A stretch of DNA of 64,000 bases from an uncultured Faecalibacterium sp. (GTDB lineage: Bacteria > Bacillota > Clostridia > Oscillospirales > Ruminococcaceae): the NCBI GenBank assembly GCA_937907025.1, contig CALESJ010000020.1, forward strand, positions 52,052 through 116,051, in the 5' to 3' direction. A model generated the notes under the pieces. That model had not been told where the DNA came from. It did no database searches and saw only the letters and a program-made list of their open reading frames with translations. Position numbers and translations under genes: made by a program. Shown here one piece after another: positions 32,773-41,184 of the stretch. The number at the start of each line of letters is the position of its first letter. Position 1 is the stretch's first letter.

Positions 32773-34067
32773 CCTCCCTGCGCCGCCGCCTGGCCCTGCT
32801 GTTTGTGCTGCTCACCCTGCCGGTGCTCACCGCCGCTCTGGTGGCCGGGGGCTGGCTGTACCGCCGGCAGCAGCGGGAAGCGGCAGACACCCTGTTTCTG
32901 CACACCGCCCAAAATCTGTGCGACAGCCTGACCCAGGCCGACTCGGTAAAGGACAGCTGGCTGGCCCAGCAGCAACAGGCCGTGGGCGGCATTCTGGACC
33001 TGACCGACAACGGCAGCCCCACCCAGTTTTCCCGGCGAAACCGCCAGCTCCCGGCCACCGCGGCCCTGCTGGAGCAGGCCGCCGCCCAGGCAGCCGATTC
33101 CGGGCTGGATTCTTCCCCGGCCGGAACGGACGGCAGCCTTCCTTACCAGTTTGTGTCCTTCACCATCACCGATGCCGCCGGGTCCGCCTGGCGGGGGGCG
33201 GCGGCGGTGCTGCCCCGGAGCGGCGGCAGCCGGCTGGAGCTGATGCTGCTGCAGCCCGCCGGGCTGGCTTTCGGCATCGGTCCGGCGGTGTTCCTGGCCG
33301 CGCTGTGGCTGGCGGGGGCCGGGCTGCTGACCGGCGCCGGCTGGCTGCTGGCCGGGCGGATGCTCCAGCCGGTGAGGCAGGCCTGGCAGCGGCAGAACGA
33401 GTTCATTGCAGCGGCCGGGCATGAGCTGCGCAGTCCCCTGGCGGTCATCAAGGCCAGCCTGACCGCCGCCGGGGCGGCAGAGCCCGGGCAGCAGGGGGCT
33501 TTTCTGGCCGCGGCACGGCGGGAAACCGACCGCCTGGCGCTCCTCACCGACGACCTGCTGGTACTGGCCGCCGGGGAAGCGGGGGCGCTGGCGGTGCATC
33601 CCGGGCCGGTGGCCCCGGACACCCTGTGCATTGACTTGTATGAGCAGTTTTACCTGCTGGCCCGGGAAAAAGGCCACGCCCTGACCCTGGACCTGCCCGA
33701 AGACCCGGTGCCGCCCCTGACCACCGATGCCCCGCGGCTGACCCAGCTGCTGTCCATTCTGCTGCAGAACGCCCTGGACCACACCCCGCCGGGGACCCCG
33801 GTGACGCTGGCCCTGCAGCGGGAGGCCGGGCGGCGGCCGGTGGTGCGGTTTGTGGTGGAGGACCACGGCCCCGGCATCCCCGACGAATGCAAGGAACAGG
33901 TTTTTCTGCGGTTTTACCGGGGGGATGAGAGCCGCACCCGCAAGCAGAACTTCGGCCTGGGGCTGAGCGTGGCCCGGGAACTGGCCCGTCTGCTGGGCGC
34001 CGACCTGACCCTGCGGGACACCCCGGGCGGCGGTGCCACTTTCGCGGTGGAACTGCGGGAAAGTTAG
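32766..34067 (+). CDS. Sensor histidine kinase
   Basis: 433 residues. Helix 1 at ~8-30, a short (~120-residue) external domain, helix 2 at ~170-195, then HisKA with AAGHELRSPLAVIKA and HATPase with LLQNALDHTP and FGLGLSVAREL. No clear HAMP of normal length is seen. The ATG at 32766 overlaps the regulator stop codon. Partner of the preceding regulator; its stimulus is unknown. The true target gene (lipoprotein) next door is truncated. Confidence 0.9.
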   Translation: MLTSLRRRLALLFVLLTLPVLTAALVAGGWLYRRQQREAADTLFLHTAQNLCDSLTQADSVKDSWLAQQQQAVGGILDLTDNGSPTQFSRRNRQLPATAALLEQAAAQAADSGLDSSPAGTDGSLPYQFVSFTITDAAGSAWRGAAAVLPRSGGSRLELMLLQPAGLAFGIGPAVFLAALWLAGAGLLTGAGWLLAGRMLQPVRQAWQRQNEFIAAAGHELRSPLAVIKASLTAAGAAEPGQQGAFLAAARRETDRLALLTDDLLVLAAGEAGALAVHPGPVAPDTLCIDLYEQFYLLAREKGHALTLDLPEDPVPPLTTDAPRLTQLLSILLQNALDHTPPGTPVTLALQREAGRRPVVRFVVEDHGPGIPDECKEQVFLRFYRGDESRTRKQNFGLGLSVARELARLLGADLTLRDTPGGGATFAVELRES

Positions 34068-34151
34068 GCCGCCGGGGCGTTCCGGGTCCGGCAAATCTTA
34101 CAAACACAAAGCTCTTTCTTTGAGCAGAGTGCCGAAGTTGGCGGAATCTTC

Positions 34152-34180
34152 TTGACATCCCGTTCCGGGTCTGCTATACT
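34152..34180 (+). promoter_or_regulatory. Promoter of the T-box/trpB transcript
   Basis: TTGACA (34152) and TATACT (34175) are separated by exactly 17 bp. The T-box leader begins a few bases downstream. Confidence 0.85.
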
Positions 34181-34189
34181 CCGGGCAAT

Positions 34190-34506
34190 TCAACAGGTTA
34201 AACCGTTGAAGCAAAACCGTTGACGCAGAGAAGTACGCAGGGAACCGTTTTCCCAAGAGAGCCGCAGGCGGTGAGATTGCGGTGTGAACGGCCCTGCCGA
34301 ATGGACTGCCGAGGGCGGGCCCAACGGACGCAAGTCCCAGTAGGTTCCGACGGATTTCCTCCGTTACAGGGAACGGTGTGTGTTGGCACGCCGAAAGAGC
34401 GGGCGGGAATTCCCCGTCAATTTGGGTGGCACCGCAGAAGCACAAAAGGCTTTTGTCCCAAAGGGTATTTTTCACACATGCCCTGTGGGACAAGAGCCTT
34501 TTTCCT
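34190..34506 (+). promoter_or_regulatory. T-box leader with tryptophan (TGG) specifier
   Basis: A ~310-base leader ends in the T-box signature TTTGGGTGGCACCGC (34421-34435), which pairs with the uncharged tRNA acceptor end. Stem I features include AAGAGAG near 34255 and GAATGGACT at 34299-34307, where TGG (34302-34304) is the probable specifier codon for tRNA-Trp. A terminator follows: 34444-34459 pairs with 34487-34502 and then T5. Low charged tRNA-Trp would favour read-through into the TrpB gene at 34540. Confidence 0.9.
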
Positions 34507-34539
34507 TTTCCCGCCGGGCGCACGGAAAGGAGCCGCATC

Positions 34540-35919
34540 ATGGCCGCAGAGAAAATCCCGTACAAGATCTACCTGTCCGAAGAAGAAATGCCCCGCACCT
34601 GGTACAACGTCCGCGCAGACATGAAGAACAAGCCTGCGCCGCTGCTGAACCCGGCCACCGGGCAGCCCATGGGGTATGAGGACCTGCGCCCGGTGTTCTG
34701 TGATGAACTCATCCGCCAGGAACTGGACAACGACACCCGGGAAATTCCAATCCCGGATGAAATCCTCGATTTCTACAAAATGTATAGGCCCTCGCCCCTG
34801 GTACGGGCCTACTGCCTGGAGAAAAAGCTGGGCACCCCCGCCAAAATCTACTACAAGTTCGAGGGCAACAACACCTCCGGCAGCCACAAGCTGAACAGCG
34901 CCATCGCCCAGGCCTACTACGCCAAGCAGCAGGGCCTGAAAGGCGTGACCACCGAAACCGGCGCCGGCCAGTGGGGCACCGCGTTGTCCATGGCCTGTGC
35001 GTACCTGGGCCTGGACTGCCGGGTGTATATGGTCAAGTGCTCCTATGAGCAGAAGCCTTTCCGCCGGGAGGTCATGCGGGTGTACGGCGCCTCGGTGACG
35101 CCCTCCCCTTCCACCACCACCCAGGTGGGCCGCCGCATCCTGGCGGAACACCCCGGTACCACCGGTTCCCTGGGCTGCGCCATCAGCGAAGCGGTGGAAG
35201 TGGCCACTTCCACCCCCGGTTACCGGTATGTGCTGGGCAGCGTACTCAACCAGGTGCTGCTGCACCAGAGCGTCATCGGCCTGGAATCCAAGGCCGCCCT
35301 GGACAAATACGGGGTGGTGCCGGACATCATCATCGGCTGCGCCGGGGGCGGCAGCAACCTGGGCGGGCTCATCTCCCCCTTTATGGGCCAGAAGCTGCGG
35401 GGCGAGCGGGATTACCGCTTCATCGCGGTGGAACCGGCCTCCTGCCCCAGCTTCACCCGGGGCAAATTCGCCTACGATTACTGCGATACCGGCATGGTCT
35501 GTCCCCTGGCCAAGATGTACACCCTGGGCAGCAACTTCATTCCCTCGGCCAACCACGCAGGCGGGCTGCGGTATCACGGCATGAGCTCGGTGCTGTCCCA
35601 GCTGTACCATGACGGCCTGATGGAAGCGGTGGCCGTGGAGCAGACCAAGGTGTTTGAGGCGGCGGAAGAGTTTGCCCGGGTGGAGGGCATCCTGCCCGCC
35701 CCGGAAAGCAGCCACGCCATCCGGGTGGCCATCGACGAAGCCCTGCGCTGCAAGGAAACCGGCGAGGCAAAGACCATCCTGTTCGGCCTGACCGGCACCG
35801 GCTACTTCGACATGGTGGCCTATGAGAAGTTCCACGACGGGACGATGACCGATACCATTCCCACCGATGCCGAGCTGGAAGCCAGCTTTGCCCGCCTGCC
35901 AAAGGTGCCGGGGCAATAA
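34540..35919 (+). CDS. trpB: TrpB2-type tryptophan synthase beta chain
   Basis: 459 residues, matching the longer TrpB2 (TrpB-like) subfamily and not the ~400-residue TrpB1. PLP Lys is in SGSHKLNSA, catalytic Glu in TTETGAGQWG, and the phosphate-binding loop is GCAGGGSN. The enzyme condenses L-serine with indole to form tryptophan. No trpA is adjacent, fitting TrpB2 as a stand-alone indole-salvage enzyme. ATG 34540 follows AAAGGAG. The T-box with a TGG specifier supports a tryptophan role. Confidence 0.95.
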   Translation: MAAEKIPYKIYLSEEEMPRTWYNVRADMKNKPAPLLNPATGQPMGYEDLRPVFCDELIRQELDNDTREIPIPDEILDFYKMYRPSPLVRAYCLEKKLGTPAKIYYKFEGNNTSGSHKLNSAIAQAYYAKQQGLKGVTTETGAGQWGTALSMACAYLGLDCRVYMVKCSYEQKPFRREVMRVYGASVTPSPSTTTQVGRRILAEHPGTTGSLGCAISEAVEVATSTPGYRYVLGSVLNQVLLHQSVIGLESKAALDKYGVVPDIIIGCAGGGSNLGGLISPFMGQKLRGERDYRFIAVEPASCPSFTRGKFAYDYCDTGMVCPLAKMYTLGSNFIPSANHAGGLRYHGMSSVLSQLYHDGLMEAVAVEQTKVFEAAEEFARVEGILPAPESSHAIRVAIDEALRCKETGEAKTILFGLTGTGYFDMVAYEKFHDGTMTDTIPTDAELEASFARLPKVPGQ

Positions 35920-35969
35920 AACCGGCCCGTCCCCCTGCCATTCCCGTTCTTTCCCATCCTATATAGAAA

Positions 35970-36016
35970 GGCCCCGCCCCGGCGTCCTGTGCGGATACCG
36001 GGGTGGGGCCGTTTTT
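35970..36016 (+). terminator. Terminator of the trpB transcript
   Basis: A 13-base stem (GGCCCCGCCCCGG with one G-T pair) and 15-base loop are followed by GTTTTTG. Confidence 0.88.
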
Positions 36017-36034
36017 GGGGATACAGGGAACCGG

Positions 36035-36823
36035 TCACTGCACCGCGTCGGTGCCGTAGACCTCGATCTGGGTCAGTGCCGGGAAGGGAGAGGGGTCATC
36101 GGCTTTGATAAGGTCGCCCAGCTTGATCCAGGTGATGCCCTTGCGGGCAATGTTCAGGCGGTGGGGTTCGCAGCTCTTTTCCAGCGCCACCACCTCCTGG
36201 GTGCCGTCGGAGAAGCGCAGGGTCACCTGCACCCACCAGTTATCGTGGGGGAAATCCGCCCGGGTGTACAGCACGATGGTGTCAAAATCCACCGGACGGC
36301 CGAAATCCAGGGTCAGTTCGGCGTCGTCCTGCATGTTGATACCCCAGGAGGAGTAGGGCCAGCGGCCGTGGGAATCCACCGCCAGCAGGCCGTCGATGGC
36401 GTTGCGGGCGGCAAAGACTGCTTCGACCCGGGTTTCCACGTTGGCACTGGCATGGGGGTAGCAGCCGGCCACATCGTGCTGGTCCGCCGGGTTGCGGGCC
36501 AGATTGCGGTAGCCCAGCTCCCAGCGCTCGGCCGGGCGCAGGGTCAGGTAATGGCGTTCGCCGGTAAAGGCCTTGGGGTTGTGGGCATCCTTTTTCTCCT
36601 CAAACAGGACGGGATACCGCAGGCTGGTCCCGGTGAGGTACACGCAGGACTCCTCGATGCAGTCGTCCACCCGCACCATGTAATAGCCGGGGGCCGTCAC
36701 CTCGAAGTTGATCACATCCCCGGGGGCATATTCCCCTTTCCAGGCCAGCACAACCTGCTGTGCCCCGGTTTGCTCGGCTTTGCAGACCCCGTCTGCACTG
36801 GTGATCCAGATCCGATTCTTCAT
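36035..36823 (-). CDS. Cytoplasmic two-domain lectin-like protein
   Basis: 262 residues, full-length paralogue of the partial gene at the left edge. Residues ~1-95 form a beta-rich domain. Residues ~110-262 resemble a galactose-binding/F5-8 type C-like sandwich: PHASANVETR, AVFAARNAIDG, SWGI, a AELTLDFG strand, and a IVLYTRADFPHDNWW segment. It has no signal peptide. It follows the heparinase gene by 22 bp at the end of the PTS/GAG operon. A start at 36823 has GGGAGAAA upstream. Role inferred: binding or presenting GAG oligosaccharides to the lyase. Confidence 0.8.
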   Translation of the reverse strand: MKNRIWITSADGVCKAEQTGAQQVVLAWKGEYAPGDVINFEVTAPGYYMVRVDDCIEESCVYLTGTSLRYPVLFEEKKDAHNPKAFTGERHYLTLRPAERWELGYRNLARNPADQHDVAGCYPHASANVETRVEAVFAARNAIDGLLAVDSHGRWPYSSWGINMQDDAELTLDFGRPVDFDTIVLYTRADFPHDNWWVQVTLRFSDGTQEVVALEKSCEPHRLNIARKGITWIKLGDLIKADDPSPFPALTQIEVYGTDAVQ

Positions 36824-36845
36824 CTACTTTCTCCCTCAAACAAAG

Positions 36846-38945
36846 TTATCTCAGGCGAATCCGGCGGCAATGCTGCCCGTTGCGGTACAGCGCAACAGCC
36901 TGGCCGTAGAAGGGTTCGTCATGGCAGGTAAACACCTTGGCGCCGCGATAGTTTTCGTGGTTGCGGACCAGCAGGGTCCAGCAGGCGCCGTCGGCGGTGC
37001 AAACATCCCAGGCGGTGATGAAGTCCGGTTCAATGACTTCACCGCTGGTGCCGCGCAGCACCTGGGCACGGGTCACGGTCAGGCCCCGGGCGGCCAGCAC
37101 CGTATCGCTGACCCAGTGGTCCTGCATCTGCACGGTCCGGGTCAGCAGGGGGGCGTCGCACAGCTGGTTGTACTTGGCCGAGTAGACACCGGTTTCCCGG
37201 CGCAGGGGGGTATCGGTCAGCAAGTCCAGATATACGCCGCCGTTTTCCAGGGCAAAGCGGGTATCCTGCCCGCTCACCTGCACGTCCGGGTGCAGGTGGA
37301 AGTACTCCCGCACTTCATGGCTGCCCTGGCAGGTGATGTCCTGCACCGACAGCCAGACGCCGCAGTCCAGCACAAAGACCCGCCGCACCACATAGTAGGG
37401 CGTGCCGTCCCGCAGGGTGCCCCGGAAGGGCAGCTCCGCATAATGGACGCCGTCCTTTTCGGCATAGTAGTTGGCGCCCGCTTCGGCAAAATCGGCATAG
37501 CTCCAGGATGCGTCGGGGGTACCGCCGGACTGGCCGTCGATGACGCACAGGTTGTGAGCCGCCGGTGCCTTGAGCTGGCAGCGCAGGGGATCGTCCTCCC
37601 GGTAGGTGTACCGGCCGGTATCCACCAGGAAAGGTTTGCCGCCGCAGTACACCGTCAGGTGGGTCTGGTCGGCGTGGCCGTGGCTGCTGCCCAGAGTGCT
37701 GTTTTTCAGGGCGGTGAAGTTGGCCTTCTCCGTCCAGTCGCTGCGGAACGCCAGGTTCCCGCTGCGGGGGCAGTCCCAATTCAGCAGGTGGGGGGCTTCG
37801 GGGCTGCACTGTTCAAAGGCATGGATGCCGGGCATGCCCAGCAGCCAGGCGCTTTCCATATCCAGGCTGTCCCCGGCCGCCCAGCGGTAGATGCCGCCGT
37901 CCGCGAACAGGGCCGCAGCCCGGGCCAGCACGTCCCGCACGTCGGTGACATCGCTGTCGCACTGGGGCATCTGGTGCAGGGCGGGGTCGGCGGTGTACAG
38001 CACCTGCCGGCTCAGCACCCGGATAACGCTGAGCAGCCAGCCGTCCTTTTCAAAGTCCAGTCCCTCGCCGGGGCCGGCCTGGGCTTCGGGCACGGCGCCG
38101 CCCGCCGGCTGCTGCACCGCATGAAGGGCAGCGGCGGACAGGGGCCGCCCGGCGTTCCGGGCTTCCCGCAGCAGCACCAGCAGCTTGACGCTGGCATTCA
38201 GCACTTCCACATGGTACATGGGGGACTGTTCCCAGTGAACGCCGTCCTCCAGCACCTGCGATTGCAGCTGGACAAACAGGTGGTTCCAGGACCAGGTTTC
38301 CAGGTCGGCGGGCACGCAGTCGGCACCCAGCCAGGCCGCTGCCGCGCAGATGGCGGTGGTCTGCAGCACGCCCCAGTTGCTCTGGGTATAGCGGGTGATG
38401 TACCGGGCTTTCAGGTTGGCGAACTGTTCCGCCATGCTGGCCGCCACCGTCTGCACCTGCTCATCGGTCAGGGCGTTTTCCGCCAGCAGGAAGGGCAGCA
38501 GCCGGCACCAGTTCAGGCAGCGGATGCCGGTGTCGATGGTGCGGGTGGCGTCGGTGCCTTCCAGGGTGATGGGGTTGGAGGCGATCCAGTTGAGCAGGTC
38601 CCCGGTGAGCTTGTCCAGGTAGCGGCGGTCCCCGGTCAGGGTCCAGGCCTGCCACAGCTTGGGCAGGTAGTCATGCCGGTTGAGCATGTACACCCATTCC
38701 GGGTCGCCGTTGGGGCTTTCGGTCCAGGTGCCGGCGGGCAGGGTGTAGGGGGTGGTGCAGGGCTCCATGTCCCAGCGATCGGTAAAGGTAAACGTGTTGT
38801 GTACCAGCGCATCGGCCTGCCGCAGCAGTTCTTTTGCTTCCGAAGCACAGCGGGTGCGGACGTAGGCGCCGGTGTTCTGCGCCTGATAGCGTTCCGCATA
38901 GGTGCGGGCGGCTTCGCGCAGGGATTGCAACGCAGAATCGGTCAT
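36846..38945 (-). CDS. Heparinase II/III-family polysaccharide lyase, heparinase III-like
   Basis: 699 residues. An N-terminal alpha/alpha toroid leads to the C-terminal beta domain that begins near SSHGHADQTHLTVY. Catalytic residues expected from PL12-type heparinase III are visible: Asn in TQSNWG (N190), Tyr in EQSPMYH (Y244) and His in HGHAD (about 422-424). VDTGRYTY is a further family mark. There is no signal peptide. The start at 38945 follows GGGAGG. A Gly/Ala/Pro-rich stretch near 278-297 looks unlike the family. Gene order PTS–lyase matches streptococcal GAG clusters, where the lyase acts inside the cell. Confidence 0.9.
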   Translation of the reverse strand: MTDSALQSLREAARTYAERYQAQNTGAYVRTRCASEAKELLRQADALVHNTFTFTDRWDMEPCTTPYTLPAGTWTESPNGDPEWVYMLNRHDYLPKLWQAWTLTGDRRYLDKLTGDLLNWIASNPITLEGTDATRTIDTGIRCLNWCRLLPFLLAENALTDEQVQTVAASMAEQFANLKARYITRYTQSNWGVLQTTAICAAAAWLGADCVPADLETWSWNHLFVQLQSQVLEDGVHWEQSPMYHVEVLNASVKLLVLLREARNAGRPLSAAALHAVQQPAGGAVPEAQAGPGEGLDFEKDGWLLSVIRVLSRQVLYTADPALHQMPQCDSDVTDVRDVLARAAALFADGGIYRWAAGDSLDMESAWLLGMPGIHAFEQCSPEAPHLLNWDCPRSGNLAFRSDWTEKANFTALKNSTLGSSHGHADQTHLTVYCGGKPFLVDTGRYTYREDDPLRCQLKAPAAHNLCVIDGQSGGTPDASWSYADFAEAGANYYAEKDGVHYAELPFRGTLRDGTPYYVVRRVFVLDCGVWLSVQDITCQGSHEVREYFHLHPDVQVSGQDTRFALENGGVYLDLLTDTPLRRETGVYSAKYNQLCDAPLLTRTVQMQDHWVSDTVLAARGLTVTRAQVLRGTSGEVIEPDFITAWDVCTADGACWTLLVRNHENYRGAKVFTCHDEPFYGQAVALYRNGQHCRRIRLR

Positions 38946-38959
38946 CGTTTTCCTCCCAT

Positions 38960-38996
38960 AAAAAAAGGGCAGGGATGCCGGTGTGACATCCCTGCC
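38960..38996 (-). terminator. Terminator between PTS EIID and heparinase
   Basis: GGCAGGGATG (38968-38977) pairs with CATCCCTGCC (38987-38996). Read on the minus strand it is followed by CCCTTTTTTT. It ends just before the heparinase Shine-Dalgarno site, so lyase expression depends on read-through. Confidence 0.88.
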
Positions 38997-39057
38997 GGTA
39001 AACGGTACGGATTTCGGATCTGGTTCCGGGCTGTTCACCGCAGAAAGGGCGTTATGA

Positions 39058-39870
39058 TCAGGCCACAATGCCCAGGACGGACAGCACGATGCCCAGCACG
39101 ATGGTCATGATGACCAGCTTGATGGTGGTCCACTTCTTCACCTTGATGAGGTAGAACACCAGGCCCAGGAAGGCGCAGGGCAGCAGGTTGGGGGCGATGG
39201 CGTCCAGCATGGACTGCAGAGCAACGATCTGCTGTTCATCCGTGCCGGGCACAGACGCCGCATACTGGATGGGCGTTGTGATCTTGACAAAACTGAATGC
39301 CAGGCCCGAGATGACGGTAACACCGATCATGCTGGCCACGTTGGAGATCTTTTCGATCTCGCTGGTCATCTTGCCGATGATGCTGGTGCCCAGATTGTAG
39401 CCCAGCAGGCCGCACAGGATCTTGACGATGAGCAGGATGATGTTCATGCCCAGCAGGTACAGGATGGGGCCGGCCAGCAGGCCTTCATACGCCAGAGAAG
39501 CACCGATGGTGCCCAGCAGAGGCGCCAGGACGAACTGGGACAGAGAGTCGCCGATACCAGCCAGAGGGCCCATCAGAGCCATCTTGATGTTACGGATCTC
39601 GCTGTTGGGGGTGCCGTTCTCCAGCATGACCAGGTGCAGGCTGGTGACGAAAGGCACAAAGTGCATGTTGCTGTTGTAGAATTCGATGTTGTCCTTCAGG
39701 GCAGCCTGCAGGGCATCGTCGTCATCCTTGTACATTTTGCGCAGGGCGGGGTACAGCATGTTGGCGTAGCCCAGGCCCTGATAGTTGCCGTAGTTAAAAC
39801 CGTTCTGAAGGAAATAGGACCGCAGAGAAGTTTTGATAAAATCGGCTTTAGTCAATGCGTTAGATACCAT
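39058..39870 (-). CDS. PTS EIID, mannose/N-acetylgalactosamine family
   Basis: 270 residues with the EIID pattern: TSLRSYFLQNGFNYGNYQGLG near the N-terminus, MGPLAGIGDSLSQF and several C-terminal membrane helices. With EIIC it forms the membrane channel of a mannose-type PTS. The ATG at 39870 overlaps the EIIC gene end by 11 bp; the ATG at 39891 lies inside EIIC without a site. In streptococci such a PTS imports unsaturated GAG disaccharides, and the GH88 and heparinase neighbours point the same way. Confidence 0.94.
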   Translation of the reverse strand: MVSNALTKADFIKTSLRSYFLQNGFNYGNYQGLGYANMLYPALRKMYKDDDDALQAALKDNIEFYNSNMHFVPFVTSLHLVMLENGTPNSEIRNIKMALMGPLAGIGDSLSQFVLAPLLGTIGASLAYEGLLAGPILYLLGMNIILLIVKILCGLLGYNLGTSIIGKMTSEIEKISNVASMIGVTVISGLAFSFVKITTPIQYAASVPGTDEQQIVALQSMLDAIAPNLLPCAFLGLVFYLIKVKKWTTIKLVIMTIVLGIVLSVLGIVA

Positions 39871-40636
39871 CTTCGAACACGACCTCCTCATCTTCGGCGG
39901 CAGCAGCGCCCTTGTTCTGGTTGAAGAAGACCATCAGGGCAACAGCGGTACCGGTGATAGCCACAGCCATGGTGCCCAGGCCCATGTAGGAAACCAGGAC
40001 ATAGCCCAGCAGAACGAACGGAATCAGTTCCTTCTTGGCCATAACGTTCAGGATCATGGCAAAGCCGACGGCGGGCAGCATCTTGCCGGCCACAGACAGG
40101 CCGGTGCTCAGCCATGCGGGGATCAGGTTGATGACAGCTTCCAGGCCGGAGGCGCTCAGGGCGGCGACCAGGCCGATGATGCAGCCGACGATGAAGAAGA
40201 CCCACACGGTGGTGTTAGCCGCAATACGGAAACCGCGGAAGTTCTTCTTGTCCAGCGCCTTGGTGGCAAAGGTGCTCAGGGTGGTGGCAAAGGTGTAGGT
40301 GGCAGTCAGAACGAACTGGAAACCGACCGCAAAGGGGATGGACAGAGCCAGCGCGGTTTCCACGGGAACGCCGGCGGTGATGGCCATGATAGCACCCACG
40401 ATGCCGGGGCCCATATGGTTCGGGGGGATGGAACCTCCCTGAGAAACGCCGTAGCCCATGAAGGCCAGTTCGCCCACAGCGCCCATGGCCAGGCCGGTCA
40501 CAGGATCGCCCAGGATGATGCCGACGCCCGTTGCCATGACCAGGCAGCGGTTGGTGTAGATGCCCAGCAGCATACCGGCCAGGCAGACGCCGGTCCACAG
40601 AGCAATCAGCACCGCTTGTAACATAGTGATTTGCAC
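39860..40636 (-). CDS. PTS EIIC, mannose/N-acetylgalactosamine family
   Basis: 258 residues with GVSQGGSIPPNHMGPGIVG, a conserved EIIC loop, and about seven membrane helices. The C-terminus is acidic (EDEEVVFEDG). A GTG at 40636 is preferred as start because AGGAGG lies 8 bp upstream; an ATG 12 bases inside is further away. Overlap with EIID shows coupling. Confidence 0.94.
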   Translation of the reverse strand: MQITMLQAVLIALWTGVCLAGMLLGIYTNRCLVMATGVGIILGDPVTGLAMGAVGELAFMGYGVSQGGSIPPNHMGPGIVGAIMAITAGVPVETALALSIPFAVGFQFVLTATYTFATTLSTFATKALDKKNFRGFRIAANTTVWVFFIVGCIIGLVAALSASGLEAVINLIPAWLSTGLSVAGKMLPAVGFAMILNVMAKKELIPFVLLGYVLVSYMGLGTMAVAITGTAVALMVFFNQNKGAAAAEDEEVVFEDGI

Positions 40637-40662
40637 GGAAAATTCCTCCTTACAGAATTTTA

Positions 40663-41148
40663 TCAGAGGTAATCGTTCAGGTTGACCTGAGCGACACCAT
40701 CGTCACCGGTAGCAGTGGCCTTGGTGTTGAAGGTAACACCGTACTTGTCCCGCAGTTCGCGCAGGGCGGCCTTGTCTTCCTCACCCAGGGCAATGAACTT
40801 GCTGACAACTTCCTTGCCGGGGGCATGATGAATGTTGCCGACATTGATCTCCTTGACGGGAACACCGCCGGCCACCAGACGCAGAGCGTCCGCAGGGCTC
40901 TTGCAGACAATGAAGATGGTCTGCTTGGGAGAAGCCTTGTTGATCAGATCGCAGGTCTTCTGCACAGAGAAGAAGCGCATGGCGATGGTCTTGGGCACAA
41001 CGGCCTTCATCAGCTGCTGCTGGATGGGGCTTTCGCTGGCTTCGTCGTTGGCCACAATGACGGTATTGACGCCCAGTGCCTTGATCCAGACCTGGCCCTG
41101 ACCGTGAATCAGTCGTTCATCAATACGGAAAGCAACAATATTAGGCAT
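40663..41148 (-). CDS. PTS EIIB, mannose/fructose/sorbose family
   Basis: 161 residues. FRIDERLIHGQGQVWIKAL contains the phosphorylated His (about residue 15). It passes phosphate from EIIA to the incoming sugar. The start at 41148 follows AAGGAGG. It lies 26 bp upstream of EIIC and 36 bp downstream of GH88. Confidence 0.95.
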   Translation of the reverse strand: MPNIVAFRIDERLIHGQGQVWIKALGVNTVIVANDEASESPIQQQLMKAVVPKTIAMRFFSVQKTCDLINKASPKQTIFIVCKSPADALRLVAGGVPVKEINVGNIHHAPGKEVVSKFIALGEEDKAALRELRDKYGVTFNTKATATGDDGVAQVNLNDYL

Positions 41149-41184
41149 AATTCTGTCCTCCTTATCAATTTCATACCGGTAAAA

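Noticed and set aside
34378..34540. GTG-initiated N-terminal extension of TrpB2
   Set aside because: It would translate through the T-box antiterminator and terminator; the ATG at 34540 has AAAGGAG and gives the normal family length.
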